A stretch of DNA of 7,691 bases from an uncultured Cellvibrio sp. (lineage in GTDB: Bacteria; Pseudomonadota; Gammaproteobacteria; Pseudomonadales; Cellvibrionaceae): contig CAMLRJ010000152.1 in assembly GCA_946482345.1 (NCBI GenBank), positions 1 to 7,691 on the forward strand. Direction: 5' to 3'. Within the stretch, counting starts at the first letter, position 1. The number at the start of each line of letters is the position of its first letter. The notes under the pieces were generated by a model. That model was given only the letters and a program-made list of their open reading frames with translations. It searched no databases and had not been told where the DNA came from. The position numbers and the translations under genes are program-made. Below, in pieces: positions 1 through 5,607 of this stretch.

Positions 1-450
1 ACCAACCTGCAAATTGGTTTTACCAATGCTGCCATCCAATAAAATTTGTCCGTTAAACGATGTGGTGTCCGCAATACGATCCAACTCTAATTTGAGTTGT
101 TGTGTTTCTGCGTTTAATGTTGCTCTATCTGCATCGGAATAAATTCCGTTAGCAGATTGAATGGATAATTCACGCATACGTTGCAGAATGTTGGTCACTT
201 CCTGCATCGCGCCTTCTGCGGTTTGAATCATCGAAATACCATCGTTGGCATTTCGAATTGCTTGATCCAATCCACGAATTTGTGACGTCATGCGGTTCGA
301 AATCGCCAGACCCGCTGCGTCGTCTTTTGCGGAGTTGATGCGTTGTCCTGATGACAAACGCTCCATCGCTTTATCTAATGCGCCACCAGAATTCATCAGC
401 TGACGTTGAGAATTTATAGCGGCCACGTTGGTATTAATGACTAATGGCAT
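1..450 (-). CDS. fliC2: Second flagellin, N-terminal part (runs off left edge)
   Basis: Flagellin subunit of the extracellular filament; only the first 150 codons are present and the frame is still open at base 1. The translation starts [18 protein letters not shown] and shows the conserved D0/D1 core: the [29 protein letters not shown] segment at about residues 30-54, [18 protein letters not shown] at about 67-84, [11 protein letters not shown] around 89-99, and [10 protein letters not shown] around 131-140. By eye it is about 80% identical to the complete flagellin at 1286-3034 over the same residues; many changes are conservative (Val to Ile, Leu to Met). The ATG at 450-448 is supported by an AGGAGA ribosome binding site ending about six bases upstream and by the invariant flagellin N-terminus. 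It lies beyond the terminator of the fliC-flaG unit and has its own putative sigma-54 promoter, so it is probably a separate transcription unit. The variable domain and C-terminus are outside the window. The symbol is only a convenience label for a paralog. Confidence 0.95.
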   Translation of the reverse strand, partial: MPLVINTNVAAINSQRQLMNSGGALDKAMERLSSGQRINSAKDDAAGLAISNRMTSQIRGLDQAIRNANDGISMIQTAEGAMQEVTNILQRMRELSIQSANGIYSDADRATLNAETQQLKLELDRIADTTSFNGQILLDGSIGKTNLQVG

Positions 451-509
451 GATGATCTCCTAAGGGCTGTTCCTGTTCACAGTTGCATTCTGTGGCAAGT
501 CAAAATTAA

Positions 510-529
510 GGATTCAAACAACTGAACCC
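510..529 (-). other. Leader hairpin of second flagellin mRNA
   Basis: Read on the minus strand, GGGTTCA, a six-base loop (GTTGTT) and TGAATCC can form a seven-pair stem with one G-U wobble. It lies within the roughly 140-base leader expected from the putative sigma-54 promoter at 601-617. There is no T tract after it, so it is not a terminator. It could shape mRNA stability or translation; no function can be read from the sequence. Confidence 0.4.
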
Positions 530-600
530 CTTCGGCAAGACTTGTACGAAATGTCACTTTTTCGACAGGGTTTCGATACGGGATTGCCTGAAGCCACTTT

Positions 601-617
601 TGCACAAGCTGTGCCAA
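601..617 (-). promoter_or_regulatory. Putative sigma-54 (RpoN) promoter of second flagellin
   Basis: On the minus strand the sequence TTGGCACAGCTTGTGCA places a TGGCAC element (-24 region) and a TGCA element (-12 region) so that the GG and GC dinucleotides are exactly 12 bases apart, as required for RpoN promoters (consensus TGGCACG-N4-TTGCW). Two consensus bases differ: A instead of G after TGGCAC, and G instead of T at the first base of the -12 element. Transcription would start near base 590, giving a leader of about 140 bases before the ATG at 450. No good sigma-28 promoter was seen in this gap. RpoN promoters for flagellar genes are well known in Pseudomonas and Vibrio, where FleQ/FlrA- or FleR/FlrC-type activators drive them. 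Confidence 0.6.
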
Positions 618-671
618 ATTTTTTTAGCGTGCTTATAGAGTCATCAACACTTTCATCCAAATGAAAAATTG

Positions 672-717
672 TTGAATATAAAATTCAATAAAAATTAATC
701 AAAAAAATGATATTGAA
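672..717. repeat. AT-rich inverted repeats upstream of sigma-54-type promoter
   Basis: TTGAAT (672-677) and ATTCAA (683-688) form a perfect 6-base inverted repeat with a 5-base spacer. A third copy of the half-site, inside TATTGAA (711-717), is a 7-base inverted match to TTCAATA (684-690). The first repeat is centred roughly 90 bases upstream of the start site predicted from the 601-617 promoter, a usual distance for an activator of sigma-54 promoters. The stretch is very AT-rich, so chance symmetry is quite possible and no known operator consensus is matched. Confidence 0.25.
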
Positions 718-720
718 AAT

Positions 721-755
721 AAAAAAGGCGAATGATTTTTTATCATTCGCCTTTT
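721..755 (-). terminator. Intrinsic terminator of the fliC-flaG transcript
   Basis: A perfect 14-base inverted repeat (742-755 with 723-736 and a 5-base loop at 737-741) contains the core GGCGAATGAT / ATCATTCGCC. On the minus strand the stem runs into TTTTTT and then ATTTT, a classic rho-independent terminator about 70 bases past the flaG stop codon. On the plus strand only four T follow, so termination in that direction would be weak. It separates the fliC-flaG unit from the second flagellin gene. Confidence 0.88.
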
Positions 756-825
756 ACTGGAACATCATTAAAATCACATCAAAAAGATCGGGTAAACGCA
801 GAACTAACTCACTGATTTACAAGCA

Positions 826-1224
826 TTAAACCTTGGTATTAAACAAACTTAAAGGCGCCTGCGACTCCAGAGTTTCCGCCAACTTCAGGAAGATCTGATC
901 CGGAATTTGGCGAATCACTTCCTGGGTACTTCGGTCAATAACTTTGACAATAGTGTTGCCTGATTCAGCATCGTAAGAAAAGTGCAAATCGCGTTGCGTT
1001 GATTGAATAAATTCATTCATTTGCGCAACTGCTGCCTGAACTTTTTCCTGAACTGCCTGCAAATCTTTGACGCTGGCACTGTGAATTGCTGCCGCTTCTG
1101 TTGCCGCAGGCAACTGATTGCCGGTTTTTTGACCCTTATCAACAGCCACCGAAGACACAACAACCGACACAGGTTTAACCTGAATCGGTGCTGGTGTTGG
1201 TGCTGGTTTGGTAATCCCATTCAT
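826..1224 (-). CDS. flaG: Flagellar protein FlaG
   Basis: A 132-residue protein of the FlaG family, found beside flagellin genes in polar-flagellate bacteria. In Pseudomonas and Vibrio relatives it affects filament length or assembly, but its exact biochemistry is not settled. Residues 1-40 are low-complexity and rich in Pro, Ala and Val, including a KPAPTPAP run near the start. Residues about 55-75 are predicted helical (KDLQAVQEKVQAAVAQMNEF). Residues about 79-122 carry the family signature: LHFSYDAESGNTIVKVIDR followed by TQEVIRQIPDQIFLKLAETL. The ATG at 1224-1222 has an AGAGGG ribosome binding site about eight bases upstream. The gene starts 61 bases after the fliC stop with no separate promoter visible, so it is probably co-transcribed with fliC, and transcription ends at the strong terminator downstream. 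In Pseudomonas fliD usually follows; here a second flagellin gene does. Confidence 0.93.
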   Translation of the reverse strand: MNGITKPAPTPAPIQVKPVSVVVSSVAVDKGQKTGNQLPAATEAAAIHSASVKDLQAVQEKVQAAVAQMNEFIQSTQRDLHFSYDAESGNTIVKVIDRSTQEVIRQIPDQIFLKLAETLESQAPLSLFNTKV

Positions 1225-1246
1225 AATAAAGCCCTCTTGCTAAACG

Positions 1247-1270
1247 CCCGCCAGATGAATACCTGGCGGG
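1247..1270 (-). other. Stem-loop between fliC and flaG
   Basis: A perfect 8-base inverted repeat, CCCGCCAG and CTGGCGGG, surrounds an 8-base loop. On the minus-strand transcript the loop can close by two more pairs (G-U and U-A), giving a 10-pair GC-rich stem. Only CGTTTAGC follows, so there is no true U tract. It is best read as a partial attenuator or a 3' protective stem that would make fliC mRNA more abundant than the fliC-flaG read-through. The position is right for that role; the role itself is inferred. Confidence 0.6.
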
Positions 1271-1285
1271 TGTTGCTCGTCTCGC

Positions 1286-3034
1286 TTATCTTAACAAGGA
1301 GAGAACGTTTTGAGCTCTGGCATTCGCTTGCGCCAACATTGCAGTGGATGCTTGTTGTAACACTTGTGAACGGCTCAAGTTGGCTGTCTCTGTAGCAAAG
1401 TCAGCATCGATAATACGTGAACGGGCTGCTGTCGTTTTCTCAGAAATGTTGGACAAGTTAGCGACAGTAAAATCAAGACGGTTGTTAATCGCACCGAGAT
1501 CCGCACGTTGGCTACTCACCTGGTCAATTGCTTTGTCGATAATGCCAATCGCTTTTTGTGCACTGGCCAGAGTAGAAATATCAACACTGGCTACCGACCC
1601 CTGACCTTCAGAAGCATTACGCTCTTTCAAACCAAATTGAGCCAGTACAGTTGCAGCGGTTGCGTTAGCACCGTATTTAATTGAAATTTCTTCACCGGAA
1701 ACAGAGCGCAACGCAATACCGGAAGTTTCTGTACCGGCAAAAGCCACAACACCTGTTTCAGCTGAGTGCTCATTCAATTTTTCGATAATTTCGGTAGCGT
1801 TTGTTGCTGCAGTAGCCACCAAAGTAATGGATTTGATTGCAACACCATTAATAATCAAATCGCCTTCAAGTGTTGTGCCTGCAGCAGCGCCAACTGTGGC
1901 ACCTTGAACATTGCCATTATCATCCGCAACGTTAATACCCAGTGCAGCTTCCAGTGCGGCCGTACCTGCTGTGGCATCTCGTTCTATTTTTACGCCTTTT
2001 TGTTCGGCACTGGTGTCGGTAAATACCAATCGCATATTAAAAGTGCCATCAGTAATACCTGTTGCACCATCAGCCGGGCTGGTTGACGTATCAGTTGTTG
2101 TGATGGACACAGCATTCTCGGCACTCAACACCAAACGCCCGTATTCGTTAATTTTCGCCTGTACACCTGACTCGGCATTAATTCTATCCACTAACTCATT
2201 AAGGCTGGATGTGCCAGTGATAATAGTGGTTTGAGTGGTGTTATCTGCCTTCAAAACGGCGATAGTTAACTGGCTGGTACCGGTTATCAAAACACCACTA
2301 CCGGTAGTTGTCGCTTTTGCTTCAACCAGTGTGGACACTTCCGCGCCTTTGCCTGCAAGGTCAGCATTGATGGAACTTAATTTTTGTTCAAGACGTGCAC
2401 CCGCATCAGCATCCGCCAGACTGCGAATTGCAACATCGTTGATAGTCCAGGTTGTTGCAACCATGGCACTTAACGATGCCAGGCCACCTGTGGTTGCGGC
2501 GCCAACTATATCGGCTGCACTGCCACCCATAGAGCCGGTTTTAAAATTACCTACAGTTAAATCCATCGTTTGGCCACTGAAAGCACCCACTTGTAATTTT
2601 GTGGTACCCAATGAACCATCCAACAAATTTTTACCGTTAAATGATGTTGAACTGGCGATACGCTCAAGTTCTGCTTTCAACTGTTTGGTTTCTGCGTTCA
2701 AGGTATTACGGTCTGCATCAGTATAAATTCCGTTTGATGATTGCACCGCCAGTTCACGCATACGTTGCAGAATGTTGGTTGATTCTTGCAATGCACCTTC
2801 AGCGGTTTGAATCAGCGACACACCGTCGTTGGCATTTCGCACTGCTTGATCAAGACCACGAACCTGTGAAGTCATTCGATTCGAAATCGCAAGACCTGCT
2901 GCGTCGTCTTTTGCTGAGTTTACGCGTTGACCTGATGACAAACGTTCAGTGGCACGATCAAGAGCCATACCTGAACCGTTCAATTGACGTTGCGCGTTTA
3001 ATGAAGCCACGTTTGTGTTAATTACTAAAGCCAT
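1286..3034 (-). CDS. fliC: Flagellin (major filament subunit)
   Basis: A complete 582-residue flagellin, the secreted subunit that polymerises into the filament. The N-terminal D0/D1 core covers about residues 1-165 ([18 protein letters not shown], then [19 protein letters not shown] near 32-50 and LQRMRELAVQSSNG near 89-102). The C-terminal D1/D0 core is about 490-582 and ends NARAQNVLSLLR. The LQRMRELAVQ segment is the region recognised by Toll-like receptor 5 in beta/gammaproteobacterial flagellins. The surface-exposed middle (about 166-485) is rich in Thr, Ser and Ala and holds flagellin hook-IN-like modules: one around 195-310 beginning TINDVAIRSL and one around 389-470 beginning IINGVAIKSI. 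It is longer than many Pseudomonas flagellins (roughly 390-490 residues), and the extra length lies in this middle part. The ATG at 3034-3032 follows AGGAGA by six bases and is fixed by the conserved N-terminus. A sigma-28-type promoter lies 90 bases upstream, which points to late-class, FliA-dependent expression. Confidence 0.97.
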   Translation of the reverse strand: MALVINTNVASLNAQRQLNGSGMALDRATERLSSGQRVNSAKDDAAGLAISNRMTSQVRGLDQAVRNANDGVSLIQTAEGALQESTNILQRMRELAVQSSNGIYTDADRNTLNAETKQLKAELERIASSTSFNGKNLLDGSLGTTKLQVGAFSGQTMDLTVGNFKTGSMGGSAADIVGAATTGGLASLSAMVATTWTINDVAIRSLADADAGARLEQKLSSINADLAGKGAEVSTLVEAKATTTGSGVLITGTSQLTIAVLKADNTTQTTIITGTSSLNELVDRINAESGVQAKINEYGRLVLSAENAVSITTTDTSTSPADGATGITDGTFNMRLVFTDTSAEQKGVKIERDATAGTAALEAALGINVADDNGNVQGATVGAAAGTTLEGDLIINGVAIKSITLVATAATNATEIIEKLNEHSAETGVVAFAGTETSGIALRSVSGEEISIKYGANATAATVLAQFGLKERNASEGQGSVASVDISTLASAQKAIGIIDKAIDQVSSQRADLGAINNRLDFTVANLSNISEKTTAARSRIIDADFATETANLSRSQVLQQASTAMLAQANARAQNVLSLLR

Positions 3035-3060
3035 GATGTTTCTCCTGCTGTGAAATCAAA

Positions 3061-3075
3061 TTGCGCTTGGCGCAA
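3061..3075 (-). other. Leader hairpin upstream of fliC
   Basis: TTGCGC, a three-base loop and GCGCAA make a perfect six-pair stem that ends about 15 bases before the AGGAGA ribosome binding site of fliC. It lies inside the mRNA leader predicted from the sigma-28 promoter and could influence ribosome access or leader stability. Confidence 0.4.
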
Positions 3076-3105
3076 CAGTCGTTTAGGAAGAGGCTGAGAC
3101 TGATT

Positions 3106-3118
3106 TCAGATCTTCTGA
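3106..3118 (-). other. Possible 5'-terminal stem of the fliC mRNA
   Basis: TCAGA, a three-base loop (AGA on the minus strand) and TCTGA form a perfect five-pair stem. The -10 element of the sigma-28 promoter ends at 3124, so transcription should start at about 3117-3120 and the stem would sit at the very 5' end of the message. Such end hairpins are known to protect long-lived bacterial mRNAs. The stem is short, so confidence is low. Confidence 0.3.
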
Positions 3119-3123
3119 CTAGG

Positions 3124-3150
3124 TTATCGTCAGAATTTGCAGGAGCTTTA
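3124..3150 (-). promoter_or_regulatory. Sigma-28 (FliA) promoter of fliC
   Basis: On the minus strand TAAAGCTC (3150-3143) and GACGATAA (3131-3124) are separated by exactly 11 bases. This is close to the FliA consensus TAAAGTTT-N11-GCCGATAA, with the -35 core TAAAG intact and seven of eight -10 bases matching. Transcription would begin near 3117-3120 and give a leader of about 85 bases. The promoter should drive fliC and, by read-through of the intergenic stem, flaG. Confidence 0.87.
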
Positions 3151-3239
3151 GAAAGTTTTTATGGAAGGATTAAATCAATTTAACGCATTAAAAATTAAAA
3201 TATAAGGATTTGGTTATAACAAAAAATATTTTCGCCAAA

Positions 3240-3563
3240 TTATTGGCCGTATGCGTCCATCGCTTTGTCAGCGCGATTTAATTGACGAATCTCTGACGCA
3301 ATTTCATCTTGCCGACGACTGGCTAACTCGGTTAACTGTTGGTTAATTTTTTTGATGTCCATCACCATATGCTTCACTTCGTTTTCCATACCGGCTTTGG
3401 TGACAGCTTGTAAATATTCAGCGTCAATCAATACATTCATCGATGCCTGGCGCTGTAGCAATAAAACCTCAAACGCCTGCCAGTCCTGAGCGCGTGCGAG
3501 ATTGAGCAAATGTTGAGATTGTTCCACCAGGGAATTAATCGGTGCAAGAAGAGAGGTGTTCAT
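3240..3563 (-). CDS. FliT-like flagellar export chaperone
   Basis: A small, highly charged protein of 107 residues, predicted to be almost wholly alpha-helical, with no signal peptide or membrane segment. It resembles FliT, the cytoplasmic chaperone that binds the filament cap protein FliD (and in enterics the master regulator FlhDC). Features seen: an N-terminal helix with repeated leucines (SLVEQSQHLLNLARAQDWQ, residues 11-29), the 'DW.A...LL.QR' pattern at about 27-39, a second long helix around 60-95, and the tail IRQLNRADKAMDAYGQ, which matches the '..KA..AYG' ending common in FliT proteins. The ATG at 3563 is preceded by GGAG eight bases upstream. The gene lies 98 bases after flgL and ends 205 bases before fliC; no convincing promoter was found in the 98-base gap, so read-through from flgKL is likely. 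FliT normally sits after fliD-fliS, so this position is unusual. An FlgN-type chaperone for FlgK/FlgL is an alternative that fits the neighbours, although the C-terminal motif favours FliT. Confidence 0.7.
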   Translation of the reverse strand: MNTSLLAPINSLVEQSQHLLNLARAQDWQAFEVLLLQRQASMNVLIDAEYLQAVTKAGMENEVKHMVMDIKKINQQLTELASRRQDEIASEIRQLNRADKAMDAYGQ

Positions 3564-3661
3564 ACAAAAGACTCCATGACGTATTTTCGATGTGAATTAC
3601 AACGCCAAAATTTCGTAGTCGCCAATTTAGCGGATTCACCGGTTAATGTCTTCAGCTTTTT
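3564..3661 (-). other. Short gap between flgL and the FliT-like gene
   Basis: This 98-base stretch holds the GGAG ribosome binding site of the small downstream gene. It also carries a degenerate direct repeat on the plus strand, CGCCAAAATTT and CGCCAATTT (about 3603-3628). No sigma-28 or sigma-54 promoter with correct spacing and no hairpin followed by a T tract was found, so transcription from flgL into the small gene seems unobstructed. Confidence 0.4.
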
Positions 3662-5596
3662 TCACAAATAACTAAATAGACTTAACTGGCTAATTTTAAC
3701 GAAACTCTGTTGTGTTGCACTTAACACTAATGACTGTATAGACAGTCGCGTTGAGGCTTCAGCATAGTCCAAAGATTCAATATCGCTTAATACTTTTTTA
3801 CTGTAAACCTCTATGTCCAAATTCAAATCTTTCGATGCATCCAGTGTATTTAATCTTGCACCTACATCACCTTGAACTGAAGCGATTGTGGAAATCGAAT
3901 TGTCGAGATTATTCAACACATTATTCAGGACAGCCGTTAATTCCGCTTTGCTTTCCGGAGAATCTTCAACAATTCTCATTGCCTGACTGAAACGTGACAA
4001 AGTTGTCAAAATGCTTTGCTTGTTGGTTGAATCCACAAAAAAACTATCACCGGGAACGGCCAAATTTCCTTGCGCAGATTGAGTACCATTACCACGGGTT
4101 TCAATACCCATGACATTGGTTAATTCAACTGATCCTGAACTGATACTGATAGCCTGATTGGTTGCAGAAGAAATAATGCCACTGCTGCTCACAACCAAAC
4201 CCATTGCAGCCAGGGCTGTGCCATTGGCACCGGCGGTCAAGGCTGAAACCAGACTGGCCATGTCAGTAACGTTTTGATTGATAGTCAAAGTTTGTGTGTT
4301 ATTGCCTACCGAAATTTCCAGTGTGCGACTTTGTGCGGGCAACGAAAAATCAAATGCAGCTGCGTTCACCAAACGGATTGCCGCCGCTGTACCACCTGCT
4401 TGTGTGTTAAAACCCAAAAGCGAATCAGTTGCTGCTGTGCCATTACTGATGCTCACAGGCAAACCGCGCAAATTGGAAAAACCGTTTGCATTTAAACTCA
4501 CACCCAGATTATCCAATTTTTGTTTGTTGGCTTGCGCTGATGCCGTTAATGAAATGGGATTCGCATTAGGGTAAGTCGCATCGCCACCCAACGCCGTGAT
4601 CATATCCGCAACACTGGTAATGTTTTGATCAAGCGTCAGCGTTTCGGTAACGCCACCAACACTGATAGTAATCGCTGAATTGGTGACAGAAAAATCCGTT
4701 GCAGAAAAATTCACAGGTACTAATGAAGGAACCGGTGCAGTGCCGGGATAAGGCGATCCATAAATTTGAAAACGCACTCCGTTTGCCTCTATATCTTCAC
4801 CTGCAACATAAACCTGATTTTCAACAATAATTTTGCCCGTTGATCTTTCGGTAATAGTGTAATTCGGAGAGGAAGGAACAACATTACTGATAGCATTAAA
4901 TGTCACTTGCATACTTTCAGGATAAAATTGATCGAAAGTATCCTGATCAATCACATCACCTGCTGAAATAAAAGCAGCAGGTTGTGAACGATTAATGGGA
5001 TTGGCGGATGTATTAATCGTGTTGTTACCGCTGGGCACATCAACAAATATTCGTTTGCCGGAATCACTCACGCCCACAGTCACTGTAGCGGATGCTTGAA
5101 TACGCAACTGCCCGTCATCACCTTGATATTTATAATTACCACCGCCAATATCAATAAATGATTGTGTTGATCCTTGATAACCGGAAAAAATATATTGCCC
5201 GGACGCATTTCGTGTATTTTGTAAATTCAATAATTCCTGAGTGCGGCTTTCAACTTCCGATGCCAGCGCCTGATAATCATTTCTTGTTAACACTGCTGTA
5301 TTTCCTGCATACACTGCCAACTCTTGCATACGTTGAATCAAACTGACGACAGATTGCAAAGCCGTTTCTTCCAGATTTAATGAATTAGAACCTGAATCAA
5401 TATTTTTTGTATATTGTTGTACACGTGATAACTCTGCATTCAGTTGCAATATAGTGGTCGCGGCAACGGGGTCATCAGCAGGCGATAACACACGTTTACC
5501 GGTTGACATTTGTTCTTGCGTTTTATTAATAGCGGTTTGCGCATTGGACATACCAATGTTAACTATGCTGTAAATTTGTGATGTGGAAACACGCAT
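3662..5596 (-). CDS. flgL: Hook-filament junction protein FlgL (HAP3)
   Basis: FlgL joins FlgK to the flagellin filament; it is exported by the flagellar type III apparatus and has no cleaved signal peptide. The 644 residues show a flagellin-like N-terminal core (MRVSTSQIYSIVNIGMSNAQ, then STGKRVLSPADDPVAA at 31-46 and LQNTRNASGQYIFSGYQG at 125-142) and a C-terminal core (about 530-644) ending ATQQSFVKISQLSLFSYL, both typical of FlgL. The protein is far longer than the enterobacterial form (about 317 residues) and also longer than most Pseudomonas forms. The excess is in the centre: a beta-rich module near 230-280 like one in FlgK, and two related flagellin hook-IN-like modules at about 304-398 and 423-500. 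The ATG at 5596 is confirmed by the conserved N-terminus and by an AGGGG ribosome binding site whose first two bases belong to the flgK TAG stop. Only 11 bases separate the two genes, so translational coupling with flgK is expected. Confidence 0.96.
   Translation of the reverse strand: MRVSTSQIYSIVNIGMSNAQTAINKTQEQMSTGKRVLSPADDPVAATTILQLNAELSRVQQYTKNIDSGSNSLNLEETALQSVVSLIQRMQELAVYAGNTAVLTRNDYQALASEVESRTQELLNLQNTRNASGQYIFSGYQGSTQSFIDIGGGNYKYQGDDGQLRIQASATVTVGVSDSGKRIFVDVPSGNNTINTSANPINRSQPAAFISAGDVIDQDTFDQFYPESMQVTFNAISNVVPSSPNYTITERSTGKIIVENQVYVAGEDIEANGVRFQIYGSPYPGTAPVPSLVPVNFSATDFSVTNSAITISVGGVTETLTLDQNITSVADMITALGGDATYPNANPISLTASAQANKQKLDNLGVSLNANGFSNLRGLPVSISNGTAATDSLLGFNTQAGGTAAAIRLVNAAAFDFSLPAQSRTLEISVGNNTQTLTINQNVTDMASLVSALTAGANGTALAAMGLVVSSSGIISSATNQAISISSGSVELTNVMGIETRGNGTQSAQGNLAVPGDSFFVDSTNKQSILTTLSRFSQAMRIVEDSPESKAELTAVLNNVLNNLDNSISTIASVQGDVGARLNTLDASKDLNLDIEVYSKKVLSDIESLDYAEASTRLSIQSLVLSATQQSFVKISQLSLFSYL
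4238..4687 (-). repeat. Duplicated hook-IN-like modules inside flgL
   Basis: FlgL residues about 304-336 (ITISVGGVTETLTLDQNITS and on to ADMITAL) and about 423-453 (LEISVGNNTQTLTINQNVTD and on to SLVSAL) align without gaps in the core and share the pattern I.ISVG..T.TLT..QN.T......L..AL. Both are followed by a beta-rich segment ending in a similar Gly-Phe/Gly-Ile motif (LLGFNTQ, VMGIETR). This looks like an old internal duplication of a flagellin-IN-type domain, probably forming surface-exposed lobes on the junction ring. Confidence 0.65.
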
Positions 5597-5607
5597 AGCA
5601 ATTACCC

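Noticed and set aside
531..538. GCCGAAGG on the minus strand as a sigma-28 -10 element
   Set aside because: It lacks the ATAA end and there is no TAAAG-like element 11 bases upstream.
631..660. Possible sigma-70 promoter TTGGAT-N17-TATAAG on the minus strand upstream of the second flagellin
   Set aside because: The -10 box is good, but the -35 box matches only three of six consensus bases, and the correctly spaced sigma-54 element just downstream is a better explanation.
1003..1395. Plus-strand open frame of 130 codons over flaG and the end of fliC
   Set aside because: It overlaps two well-supported genes on the opposite strand, has a Cys/Arg/Trp-rich translation with no recognisable domain, and is a shadow of their codon use.
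2235..2726. Plus-strand open frame of 163 codons inside fliC
   Set aside because: Entirely antisense to a conserved flagellin coding region; the low-complexity Val/Ala/Pro/Ser translation reflects the complementary codons.
3181..3239. Possible terminator after the FliT-like gene (ATTTGG and CCAAAT inverted repeat)
   Set aside because: Only six pairs around a loop of about 20 bases, AT-rich and without an immediate T tract; not a credible intrinsic terminator.
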